Shown here: piece after piece, positions 12,795 through 33,230 of the stretch
How positions within the stretch are numbered: the first letter of the stretch is position 1
How the letters are laid out: every line of letters begins with the position of its first letter
Assembly (NCBI GenBank): GCA_020205615.1
Contig: CM035166.1
Coordinates: 94,240,065 to 94,304,064 of the forward strand
DNA: 64,000 nucleotides
Direction of reading: 5' to 3'
Source of the DNA: Panax quinquefolius
Lineage: Eukaryota > Streptophyta > Magnoliopsida > Apiales > Araliaceae
The notes under the pieces: generated by a model
Told to the model about the DNA's origin: nothing
The model's input: the letters and a program-made list of their open reading frames with translations, nothing else
Database searches by the model: none
Program-made: the position numbers and the translations under genes

Positions 12795-15276
12795 CCACAT
12801 GTCTTCTTGGTAGGGGCCAAAGGATCTTCCGAAAAGAAGAAAGATTCAAAGAAGGTAAATAGAAAGGCATAAACAAAGGATAATAAGAACAAAAGCGTCA
12901 CGGATAGCAAAGGAGTTTGCTTCCAACGCAATAAGCCCGGACAACTTGGAAAGAAATCTGCAAGAAGCATCTTGCAGAGGCTAACCAAAGAAGCTTAGTG
13001 AAGTTTCTTCTAATACGCTTTTGTTCATGATTAAAATAAATTTTTCTTTAAGTCGAGGTTCTACTTGGGTATTGGATACTGACTTTGGTTATCATAAATA
13101 TAGATTTATGAAGGGACCAAGCGTAAGTGGAAAGCTAAACAAATATAAGTAATCCTATGTATGGGAAATGTAACAAAGGTTGCCATATTAGCCATAGAAA
13201 CTTATAGTTTAGCAATGCCTACGAGCAAATCTATTAAGTCAATAAGTTGTTATTGTATTCCAGTTCTTGTTAAAATATTATTTCCATTTTATTGTTGGAC
13301 AATGAAATCTTTGGTATTATAATTAAGAACAATTGTTGTTCTATTTATAATAATAATGTTTTGTATAGAATGGAATATTACTTAATAAATTTTGTATACT
13401 TTACTTACATGAAAATAATTTTGCATATTGAACAAATTAGTATAAGAAAAGGAGATGATCATTCAAAGAGTTGAATGTATGTATTTGTTGAAATACAAGT
13501 GTGAATTATTTGAAAGGTTCAAAGAATTGAAGTGAAACAAATTGGCAATGTATTAAGATTCTTTGATTAGATCAAGAATAAATACTTGTGCAATAAGTTT
13601 CTAGATCATCTCAAATGGTTTTCTCATAATGGACACATCCCGATACGCAATAATTGATTGATGTATCTGAATGAAAAATCGTACCTTGTTGGACATAGAT
13701 GCGGTCCATAATGATTTTACCGACATTCCAATATCCTTCCGGGATAATGTCCTAGAAATGGTCCGCATATCTACGAAAAGGTAACCTCAAAATCCGACTC
13801 CAAGACTCCATAAAAGTTATGGATGGGGAGGATTCCTAATCTTAAGTATGTTAAGATAAGGGGTTGTCCAACTTATGTGAAAAGGTTTCAAGGATAAGCT
13901 TGGGACAAGATTTGACATGTCTGATTTGTGGGACATCCTAAAGTAAGTTTAGGGTATATGTTCTATAATTCTACTTAGCAAAAGGTGTTTATTACGAAAC
14001 ACTCGCCTTTATACAAGATAAAGGTGTTTATCATTAAAAGGGCTAGTGGGAGGATAATAGATCTTGAAGAGTTCAAGAACCACAAAATACTATAAGTCGA
14101 ATAAGAGGAACACATAGATAGACCTATTATACCACAACCGAATCAAATGCGGAATAGTCATCAAGATACACGGGAGTATGGATTCATCATAGATGATGAT
14201 GATGAGGTGCATCATAGAAGATGATGATCCAATTACATCGATGAGGAAAGTGTTGTAGACACTCGGAGAAATGGATTGAAGCAAGTTTCTCAAATATGGA
14301 ACATTCGTTTTGATGAGGCAATCAAAAGAGTTTGATTTTATCAAAAATAAGAATGAACCTAGTGTGTACAAAGGGGTCGATTAGAGCATCGTGACATTCC
14401 TAGTACTATATGTTGATATACTACGGATAAGGAATGACATACCAATGCTACAATCAAGAAAGATAAAGTTGTCTAAACATTCCTCCATGAATGATTTGGA
14501 AGAGTATCTTAATTGGGGATATAAATCTATATAGATAGATTTAAGAGGATGCTCGACTTAACCCAAGGAACGATATTCATTTGATGCTAAAGTCGTTTAG
14601 CATGGCAAACTCCAAGAGATGTCTCATGTCGATGAGCTATGGAGTGTATCTCTTTAATAGTCTCCACAGACTCTCGAAAAGAGAGGTCGCATGAGTGACA
14701 ATCATGCATGCAATGAAATGTACGAGACCTGATGTTGATCAATCATATTATGGAGAAGTTCACTATGAGTCAGTCAAAAACATCTTAAAGTGCTTAACCG
14801 ACACTAAGGATGTGATCATATTCATGGTGGGTCTGAATTAAAACTAGAGGGCTTAACAGACTCAAGTTTTTCGAGACGACCTAAGATGATGAAAATTCAC
14901 TTTAAGGTAAAGCGTTATCTTGAATAGTGGTGCAGTTGAATTGAAAAGGTTCCAAACGACAAAAGAGTTCTTTGGTTTAGTGATAAAGACAAAGTATATA
15001 GTTATAAATGAAGTCGCAAGTTGATTGTTTGGATTAAAAGTTCATTACGAAACTAGGAATAGTTCTAAGTCTCATCTTAGATCTAAACATATGTTGTGGC
15101 ACTTTCATTTGATTATTAGAATCATTGAAGATGGGAAATCACTATAGAGATAGTGGACTCTCATGAACAACATTACATATCCATTAACTAAAGCTTATCC
15201 AATGACAGGATAATCGTCACTTAGAGAAGAAGAGTATGAGATACCATGACGATTGGCTTTAGTGCAAGTGGGAGAT

Positions 15277-17151
15277 TGAAAGTAGTATGCACACAAGCCA
15301 ATCATGTTTGATGATAAAACATATACTTTGTAACAATCTTATTCATTTATTAATAAAAAGTATTAATTTATTAAAGGCTTTTAATTATCTACATGATCTT
15401 TGTTTTATAATATGTGATAAACCCATAGTTTTAAGCAATGCTTTTAGAATAATGATGATGATCATTCTAATGAGATCTAAATTCTTAGAAAGCTTAAAAC
15501 TAAAATAGTTCTCAATCGTTGGATTACTAAATTGGGGATTAGTAAATTCGGATAGATTGGTACATACGTTGCTTGCTTCATTGGATGAGGATGATTGATC
15601 TCATGATCATTTGTGTGGAGACACTAAAGCAAGTATGTAGGTGCTTATTAGAGAATAAGTTCACCGAACATTGGCTCGCTAAGGAATACCTAATGGAGTT
15701 TTACTTGCTGTCATTAATAGAATTCTGTAGTGATAGTAAAGACAAGTGATCCTTGGACTTGAGATCATCATAGTATCTTGTGTATAATGAGTTATACTTT
15801 GACTTATTCCTTAAGACCCTTAGGGTATATCAAAGGGTATGCTTGGGTATAATAAGTTGTACATGGAGATAATGTATGATCAATAAAGAATCTACCACTT
15901 ATTAAAAGAAGAGAAATGTCCTATGTGATTTGATAAATGACAACCCAAAGAGTCCTTGGCGGCGAGAATGAAATTAGAAAGGAGTTTCTAATTTGCATTA
16001 TTTGGAGTTGTGCATTTAAGAGTCGAAATACATATAATTAAATAAAATAAGACTTGACAGTAATTCCATGTCTTATATTTAATTGGGACATTGTATGGTG
16101 GAAGGATTGAATTGTACGGTAACTATTTACTCAAAGGTTCTTTTATGATTAATGTTGAAATCTATATTATTTGGAAAGTCGTTGATCATTGGGGAGGCTT
16201 ATCCTATTGTAGAATAAATATTATTTATTTAAATAAATTAATTGTTTAATTTATTTATTTAAATAAGATTAGAATTGTTCTAATTGATTTATTCACAACC
16301 GGTTTAATATGGAGAACCTAAAGGGTCACACCATAAAAGGAAGAATAATTATTTAAGAAGTTAATGGCATAATCGTAATTATATATTATGTATATTTAAT
16401 TTAATCTATGGTGATAGAATAAATTAAATAGCTTAATATTTATTATTTAATATTTTAGAAATATTAAATATAAATTAATAAGAGGAGTCTTATTAATATT
16501 ATTACAATTATTATTATTTTAATTTCTAAAAGAGTTTAGGAATTAATTTAATATAAGTACTCTCATTTATTCCTAATTGGATTAGGAAGGAAAATTAGTT
16601 AAAGGAGTTTAATTAATTATCCCTAATAAGATTAAGGAGCTTAATTAATTAAAAGAATTTAATTAATTAAATAAATCTCAATTCCTTAATTGTTAAGGTG
16701 GGTTGCCCATATCTATAAATAAGAGGAGTCTTATTATGGGTGATGTGGTTGTTGACTTTTACAACATACGTAATAATTCCAATAGTTGGGAGAGTACGTT
16801 CTTTTCTATAGAGATAGAAAACTAGGGTTTGAGCCAAATACCCATCTTCTTGAATTTTTTTTATTCCTTGGTGGATCACCTCTAGAGGCCAAACATTTGG
16901 GTGGCTAATGTTGATCAAAGGAAGGAACCAAACCCGGTGGATTCAAGTTGAACGCGAAAAGGATTGGAGGTGAACTTGTACCTGAGGAAGCTCGAATCTT
17001 CAAGGGTATGATTCTTGTTCCTCATATCTTTTCGTTTAATTAATAATTGTGCATAAAGGGTGATCCGGGTATATGGTTTGTAAAATTTTAAACTCTGATT
17101 TTTACACGCTTCCGCATTATTTTTGCAATTTGATTGCGTTCTTGAATATTA
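15277..17151 (+). repeat. 3' LTR of the tandem copia element
   Basis: Preceded by the polypurine tract AAGTGGGAGATTG and aligned along its whole length with 3064-4950, including the TATA-like CTATAAATAAGAGG near 16714. It ends near GAATATTA at 17151, after which the sequence becomes reverse-strand copia gag from another family. The most notable differences from the middle LTR are small substitutions and indels at CG and CNG positions. Confidence 0.8.
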
Positions 17152-17672
17152 CAAACCTAACAGCAGTCACGTTCTCTCCTTGAACATGAGCAAACATCTC
17201 ATACTGCTGTGTCAGAAGAGATTGTTTATTTTCTCCTACTTCTTCAGTTCCTTCGTGCATGATCAACAAAGCTTCTCAAACCTCCTTAGTTGTTTTGTTG
17301 TTGACAACGTTTTCAAACAGATCGTCTTCTAAGGATTGGAACAGTATGTTCTTGGCCTTTTTGTCAAGTTGGACAGCTCTCTTCTCGTTGTCATCCATTC
17401 TTCTTTAACCTTGATTTATATTCTGTTTTAGATCATTAGTGGTTGGTGTAAGCTTCGTTGGAATATTGGGCCCATTTTGAACGGTCTCAAATAGATCTTC
17501 ATCTATTGAGTCCATTTAAGCTTGCAACCTTACTTTCTAGTTTGCAAATTTATCCTTGTTACACATTGGTGGCTTGACGCCTCTTCCAGATTCTAGATTA
17601 AGCTTCTTTCGTGTGCCATTGGATCTACTAAAGCTTGTAAGTCATATAATAGAACACCGCTTTGATACCAAT
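17152..17672 (-). pseudogene. SIRE-like copia gag fragment
   Basis: Read leftwards, this begins after a primer-binding site (reverse of ACCGCTTTGATACCAAT, giving TGGTATCAAAGC) and encodes an N-terminal gag. Recognisable pieces include DDNEKRAVQLDKKAKNILF, MHEGTEEVGENK and QQYEMFAHVQGEN, typical of UBN2-type copia gag. One TGA replaces the usual Trp in the V-W-E-A-L block. It stops abruptly at 17152, where the tandem copia element is inserted. The rest of this element should lie upstream of the window. Confidence 0.7.
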
Positions 17673-19220
17673 TGTCGGGTTCTAGTTGGCACAATAGTTA
17701 TCTAGAAGGGGGGTTGAATAGATATTTAAAAAATCTTTTCGTTTTAAACTTGTTCTTTAATGATGATTAAAACTTAGCGGAATTTATGTTTGTTTTAATC
17801 TTCTTTACAAAGTAGTGGAGTTATGAGAGGGAGGCAGTTATAACAGTTATGGAAAATATAACAGTTAGTATGAATGTAAAAGACACAGTCATTTTTAAGT
17901 GGTTTAGAGCACTTAAAGCTCCTAGTCCACTCTTCTACTCAACGAGTAGGATATCCACTAAAGATGTCTTTTACAACTTCTTAATCACATGATTCCTTCT
18001 GACCGCCAGATGCAGAAACTTCTTAGTTCACTCTTGAACTCTTCAAGTCCAAAGAGACTTGGCTCTCTTCTGATTCACTTAGAACTCTTCAAGTCCAAAG
18101 AGACTTGGTACTCTTCTTCATTGATTAATAGATGTTGAGTTCTTGATGGTTGCTACTCGATTCTTTGTTTAAGCACTTGTTCGAAAGAATCGAGTAATCG
18201 AGCAAGCTTTGCAAATTCTCAGATCGTAGAGTTGAGCTTGAGAGCTGTTCACGTTGTTTATTCAATTCTTGCTTAATTTCTCTCATCTGTCTGATTTGCA
18301 TATATGTGATATTGAAAACTATCCGTTGAATCCATCCGTTGAGGTATTAAATGCATTTGACTTTTCTGATCTTTGATGGAGACATTTCTGCACATCTGCT
18401 GAAACTGCATTCTGGCCCACTAACACATCAGACTGCTTTCTCACCTAACACCTGAAAAGGTGTTTTGCCCCCTTACCAATGGTACTTTCCTTAGCTTCTT
18501 CAATACGCTTCTTTGTTGCATACTAAGGATATTTCATATTACTTTGGGACTGATGAGTACTGCAACGTCTAGAATCCATTCCTCATATGTTGGAATCTGT
18601 TTTCACACATATTATGAGGCTTGACGTTTTCTGACATAAGACAGATGATGCTCAACGATTTATATCGTGATACTCTACGATTCAGATCGTAGTGACTTGT
18701 CGCCTTGTTGCTTGATCTGATGCTTTCAGCCGAGAGCACTACGATTTCTCTTAAACCTTTGCACACTACGATCTTTACTTGCTAGGTTCTAACTCTACGT
18801 TTCCGAGAGCACACTACGATCGTTGACTTGTAAACTCTATGTTTCCTTCAGCATGCTACGATCGTTGAGTTGGCTCGACAAACGTTGGGACCACTCTATA
18901 ATTTCTGAAGAGGTCCTTCAAGGCATGCACACTACGATCTTTGAAGCTTTCTACGTTTACGCCTTGACTTACGCAATGTTGATCGGATGATACACTACGA
19001 TTTCTTCGAAGCCTATCTATTACATCTCAAGATCAACCTAACAGCTTTGATCTTTCTATCTATACATTCTATTACAAAATTATACACGTTAAGAGCTTAG
19101 ATCAACCTAACAAATTTGATCTATTACTAAGTCCTTGTACATATCTTACTTGAAAGACTTTACAAATAATCATTAGCATATACATTAAAACATCAAATCA
19201 TAATATGCATTCTCCCAACA
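17673..19220 (-). repeat. LTR of the reverse-strand SIRE-like copia element
   Basis: Ends are TGTCGGG (left) and CTCCCAACA (right), an inverted pair. Adjacent on the left is a perfect TGGTATCAAAGC primer-binding site on the reverse strand. The tract AGAAGGGGGGTTGAATAG near its left end also occurs in the LTR at 52171, placing both in one lineage. The right third (18640-19010) carries many CTACGAT motifs. No gene is seen. Confidence 0.75.
18660..19012. repeat. Clustered CTACGAT motifs in LTR U3
   Basis: At least seven copies of CTACGAT, mostly as CACTACGATCKTT, and one inverted ATCGTAG, lie within about 350 bp at irregular spacing. Transcription of this element runs leftwards, so the cluster falls in U3, upstream of the start site. 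Enhancer-like binding sites are a plausible but unproven role. Confidence 0.6.
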
Positions 19221-28137
<8,917 letters not shown>

Positions 28138-28970
28138 TCAAAATGCAATGTTCAAATAGAGACATTCAAAATCACATTATATTGGTTTGAATGTTAACCT
28201 AAGCCCCAGTTTTTTGGTCTCATCTTTAAAAGTTTGGTTGTTGATTATGTGGGTATGTCGATGAACGATTCAATTTGTTGGGTTACTTCTCAGCCATTTC
28301 AAATGGATGTGTGATTTACCAACTAACACTATTAATCTAATTATGTATTGTTAAAGTTTTCTGATCATCAATACATAAGATTACAATTATAAAATTTCCT
28401 TATCATATTAATATCTGATTAAAAGAGTTGCTATTAATAGTTAATCACGTCCTTGACAAAAAAACAAGAAAGAAAAGATATATGAAGTCCTAAAATTAAT
28501 CATTCTCTCTTATTCTATTTACTATCAAATGAAAGTCTAGATTTAAATCTAATTGTTATGGGAGGTATTTCACCTGTAGTTTGAGAGAGAAAGTTAAAGG
28601 GAGTTGTTAGTATGAAGTGAACTTTATGATAAATTTACTTTATGATCAATACAGTGTTGACATGCAGGCGGAGAGATTACTCTCCTGATTTTGTGTCAGC
28701 ACTGTGTTGAGTATGAAGTGAACTTACCGTGAAGTTCACTTTATGGTAACCAGATCCCAAAGTTACCACATTTTTATTGTACCTTAATTCCAAAATAGAA
28801 AAAAGAGTGTCCCGTTTTAAGTTTTTGTGTTTTTTAATTTTAATTTTGATTTTAGTCACGGTACAACTGTTTTAGTGTAAATTATCTAAAATGCATTACT
28901 AATTACAAATTTTAACTTGAATGAATTCATTTTCAATTTTAGAATTTTCAAATTTTGATTTGTGATCTAT
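28138..28970 (+). other. AUG7 3' flank and intergenic sequence
   Basis: AT-rich sequence after the AUG7 stop. The first 200-250 bases probably hold the 3' untranslated region; no canonical AATAAA signal stands out. Around 28610-28750, GTATGAAGTGAACTTTATG-like phrases occur directly and inverted (GAAGTTCACTTTATGG), possibly a small foldback repeat. No gene is seen. Confidence 0.45.
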
Positions 28971-30041
28971 TACTACAACAAAAAGACTTATCAGCGACTG
29001 CATATGGTCGCAGATGAGTATCCGCGACCGAATGCGGTCGCAGAAAATCTGGTCGATGGATGGACGTCAGTGACCAACAATAACGATAGACTGCTCAGCG
29101 ACCGCATGTAGCGACCGAATCCGTCGCTATTATGACTCATGCTGAGTCATGTGTCAGCTGTGACGTGGCACACGTGTCAGCGATCAACAATAGCGACCGA
29201 AACGGTCGCTAGTTTCAAAGTAGCTATCAGCGACCGCATTTCAGTTTTTGCGACCGTATGCGGTCGCTGATTTTTTTTTTTATATAATATTTTTCCTGTT
29301 TTATTGATTTTCCAAAATAACTTTGCTTTTGTACACTTTTCTATCCCAACACACATCAGTATATATAAGCATCCATCCATGATAACTACCATATGATAAA
29401 CATTCATCCATGATAACTACTATATGATAAACATCCATCGTAAACCAACACAATACAATCGTAAACATCCATATAATATAATCGTAAACCAATACAATTG
29501 TCCAAAGAATCAATCTAAAAGAGTACAAGGCTTTAAAAATCTAAAAAACAAGTCTAGCAAGGCTTTAAAAATCTAACATATATGACTGGTGTAGCTCTTC
29601 ATGGATCATCCAAATTAGTACCTTGTAATTAACAAAAGAATAAAACATATATGTTACATGTGTTGATACTGCTATATGACTTGGGAATTAAAAGCTAAAC
29701 AATAGACAATGTAGTGAAACATATAAGTAAGACAGTGACAGTAACAATATCGATATATATACACAGTCGCCACCACGATCTTTGTGATGATCTTTCTTGC
29801 TGCTGCTTCTTTCTTGCCGCCATGCCTTCTCGCCAACTCATCAGGACTAAGAGAATGCAGATGCCCGCTCAGTATACGAAGAAGATCACGATTCTGGCAG
29901 ATCACTCTCACACAGTCAGCAGGAGTATGATAAATTTGGATGACCATGATATGTAGATAGGTAAATAGAGTCAGTCATCTTGCATGATGGTCGCATCGCT
30001 TTTTGTCCTTAGCCTTTAACATAGTTTTTCTTCACGACGGA

Positions 30042-32489
30042 TGTAAGACCCCAACTTATTATAAATAAAATTGAATTTCCTCTAATTATTATTATGAATA
30101 ATAAGGTATTAATTTGATATAATTCTCTGGTTATGGGTGAAATGTGCAAATTTTGCAAAATAAGCAAGTGGTTATAAAATAATCATTGTTGTTGGGAATA
30201 TTCGTTTGGTCGTGGAATATTCTTGTTGTTTGGGGAATATTAAATGCGATAACGCAGATCATTTATGGGTCCCATAATGTAATAAGCTGTTTTAATGAAG
30301 AAAACGACAAGTTTAAGTTTTTATAAATAACGACGTAGTTATTACTGCTAACACTTGTTGGAATACCCGTGGTTAAAATACGATAATATGTGGATGCATG
30401 ATTGATGAATTATTGATCCTTACGTAAGAAGGCACTACTCAATAATTGTTACGGTGAGTTCTTGCTCAATATTTTATTTTATTGATTCAATAATTGTTTG
30501 CGTTGATATTTTATATTATTGTTGTTTCAATAATTGTCACCGCATACGATATTTCCCATTATCGATCAATAATTCATATTATTTGAATAATATTATTAGA
30601 TAGCATTATTGGTAATGTCTAGAAAGTTCTGTCGAGGAGAGGTTTGGTCACCTAATTGCTACCAAGAAGGAGAAATTCTTATTGAAAGCCCCTTTCCTGA
30701 ACTACCGGTTGTCATAAATGTGATTCGTAATATTATTTGTGAATAATTAATTATTGATTCATATGATAAAGAAATATTTATTTTATGTGAATATAAATGT
30801 TGGATATATTTATTGTGGTTAAAAAATGAAGGAGTTAATGTTGAGGTGTTTTATCAAGATTTTTGTTTGAAATGGAGGTATTAAAATTAAACTAGTATTT
30901 TTGAGATATATTATGTGAGTTATAATTTTTAATCCGAATAGTTGGATCGTTGTAATTTTTGGATATGTTATACGTATATAAGTTGAGTACATGTCCACAA
31001 ATTTTGAACCATTAAAAATGAACGTATGATTTGTTATGAATTTTAAGAGGTGACTGTTTTAGAAATTAGGTTTATAAATGATTTTGATGGAAAATTCTAG
31101 AATTGAGTGGGCCCCACTTGTGGTTGGTGAAGAAATGTGCTGAATTTATTTCAAATGTGGTGGGTGGCAATAGTAGCAGGTAAAGCCATCAGGTTGCAGG
31201 TCAAGTCTGCTAACATTTTCCTATAAATAGAGGGCTAAGTTTGAATTGAAAATCACACCAGAAACAAGTTTTCTCTCTTTCTCTCTATAGATTATTGAGT
31301 GTATTTTTGTGAGTATTTAGATACTTTGTGAGTTTTTATTCATCGCTGCAAGTTTCCTTCACCTTTTATACCGATATTCCGATCGTAATCTTGATATTTT
31401 GAGGTAAGGATGTTATTTTCTTCATATATGATATTATTTCTTCAATATCATTATCTTGGAAGTATTGATCCGATTTTTTTTTTTATCAAATTTGGAATTT
31501 TTTGTGTCGGGGTTACTATTCACGATACTATACTATTCTTATTCAAAAAATGAAATTTTCTTCTTTTGTCCAAGAAGTCTATTATGGTTACTATCTTTGA
31601 TTGTATCCATGTTTTGATCTTTATTTTTGAATTCTACTTCAAAATTGGTATTTATGAAGTATTATTGATCTTGGATAAACCATTATACTTAATCCTACTA
31701 TTTGTCCTTCCGCTTCACTAGATTCGCTTTTCTTTAAAATATTTTTCATCATCCTCGGTCCTAAATGATGATATTACTAAATATCTTCTACTTGAAGTGC
31801 AAGATAAATGATTAATTGATGAATATCTTTGGCTCGCAGGTCAAAGATGAAATGTGTTGAGATGAACATGACCAATTGGTGATATAAATGAATATCTTTG
31901 GCACAGTGGTGCAAAGATGAATATTTGATTAAAGATGCATATTGATTGTTGTTACGGGATAAAATATTGATGATGGACTTTTAAATCTTAGAAGATAGTA
32001 GAACTCATTCTCTACTGACTCTTCTAATGGATTCTTTTTTTCACGCTACCGCAGATTGTTGATCTAAAACTTGTTGGCTATTATATTTTATCGATTTTTC
32101 CCTATTGAAGACTAACGATAATTTGTTGTATATTATCTTAGTCATAATATTCTTTCTTGGGCTAGTTGAGCTCACCCTTTTCCTTTTTGTTCCATTTTTC
32201 TCGGGAGGTGAGAACATTACGAGAACTAATCGAGGTATGGAGTGATGGTTCTAAAAGATGTTTTAGCGAGTCTTTACTATTTCAGTAAAATAGTGTTTGA
32301 ATAATTGTAACGAGGACTTATTTGAGTGTGGATATTGTCTAGAAGACAATATTTGTATTTAAACTCACATTATGTGTGTTGTCGATATTTTACCACAACA
32401 ATCAGATTATTGAAATTGTAGTTTGCTTGCTGTACCATGTATTTGGCGACTCAGAATGGGTGTTGTATACCTATTTTGGGGGCGTCACA
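30042..32489 (+). repeat. Solo gypsy LTR inside the CACTA element
   Basis: Starts TGTAAGACCCC and ends TTTTGGGGGCGTCACA, inverted LTR termini. Flanks ACGGA (30037-30041) and ACAGA (32490-32494) fit a 5 bp target duplication with one change. TATA-like CTATAAATAGAGGG is at 31221. It shares several blocks with the LTR at 10405-12794 read in reverse. No internal region remains, so it results from recombination between two LTRs. Tandem-like phrases GAATATCTTTGGC and TGCAAAGATGAATAT lie at 31820-31930. Confidence 0.75.
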
Positions 32490-32683
32490 ACAGACGCCCT
32501 CTCCCACAATTCTTGATCAATCGACGGACGCGGGGGTGCCTTCAAGATAGCGCTCGTTCATTAAGCCCTTATAAGTGTCATGTCAGAAGGTCAACAATTA
32601 AATAGTTAAAAATAAATGAAAAAAAATGCTAAAAAGGTCGTCACAATTTATAAACAACATATTAATATAAAGTTAACTTATTA

Positions 32684-33230
32684 CCGCTATCTGAACAGCA
32701 TCAGACAGACCATCACGGGTGGCCACATACACATCCAACCAATTGATAGGTTGACCTTGAGACTCAGACTCCTACAGTTCATGTTCTTATATTAATATGT
32801 AAACATATGATATTTTAGCTACAAAACATGACTGTAAACATAAAAACAAATAACTAAGCCAATAAGCTTGTTATACATACGTACCCTAGCAAATAATATC
32901 TTTGCAAACCGTGATATATTGCAGCTCTTGTGCGTTACTTTTGCCTTTTCGCCTTGAGATACACCCGAGGATCTGCTCGAGGCGACGATCTTGCGCCTCT
33001 CGACCCAACTCTCGCCTCTCCCACTCGGTCACACATCTCGCACCCCATATGGGATGCGCGCACCACTGTGGACTATGCTTTCATGCATATACTGCTTCAC
33101 CTGTCTGGATGGTCAATCTCAGACATTTGCGGGGCTTTTTGTCGTTCCTTGTTCCGATTATCTTTAGTTCGGACGACAGCACTTCTGCCGTAATGCGATT
33201 GTCTCAATAAGCGATGCTCATCGTCGTCCC
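32684..33230 (-). pseudogene. CACTA ORF1 / plant transposase (Ptta/En/Spm-type) remnant
   Basis: Read leftwards in broken frames. One piece (about 33130-33220) gives RSAVVRTKDNRNKERQK, like the conserved SKKNKENR segment of the family. Another (about 32690-32765) gives NWLDVYVATRDGLSDAVQI, like the W-X-X-T-H-T-R-R-D-G segment. Between them is a charged stretch WERRELGREAQDRRLEQI. Stops and frame changes show decay. Assignment rests on position inside a CACTA element plus these motifs. Confidence 0.5.

Larger units (their letters stand above)
7200..15276 (+). pseudogene. Copia gag-pol remnant, internal region B, split by a gypsy insertion
   Basis: Second internal region, parallel to region A. 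Gag is open in one frame from 7558 to 7743 and reads VMDGELSQDLILHS and NFHINKLDID, a strongly conserved copia gag block. It is interrupted at 7783 by a reverse-strand element and resumes at about 12800. The GAG-pre-integrase piece is near 13140-13400, integrase at about 13470-14060, RT at about 14290-14600, and RNase H to about 15260. The RT core again reads LYVDIL (14406-14423) with the second aspartate missing, as in region A. Most stops are shared with region A, so the damage predates the copies. Not functional. Confidence 0.8.
1..17151 (+). mobile_element. Tandem Ty1/copia LTR retrotransposon, two internal regions sharing one LTR
   Basis: Bases 1-4948 match 7230-17151 along their whole length once an insertion at 7783-12794 is removed. 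The order is internal region A (1-3063), LTR (3064-about 4950), leader (to about 7200), internal region B (7200-15276), LTR (15277-17151). The middle LTR thus serves as the 3' LTR of A and the 5' LTR of B, the arrangement left by unequal recombination between LTRs. The 5' LTR of A lies before the window. The two LTRs stop being alike exactly where a primer-binding-like site starts in one (about 4955) and foreign copia gag sequence starts in the other (17152). Family: Ty1/copia, from gag, integrase, reverse transcriptase and RNase H similarity. Confidence 0.8.

Noticed and set aside
29672..29956. Overlapping open frames on both strands, 80-91 codons
   Set aside because: Inside the CACTA element; only a short charged stretch (L-S-P-D-E-L-A-R-R-H-G) looks protein-like. 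Too weak to call.
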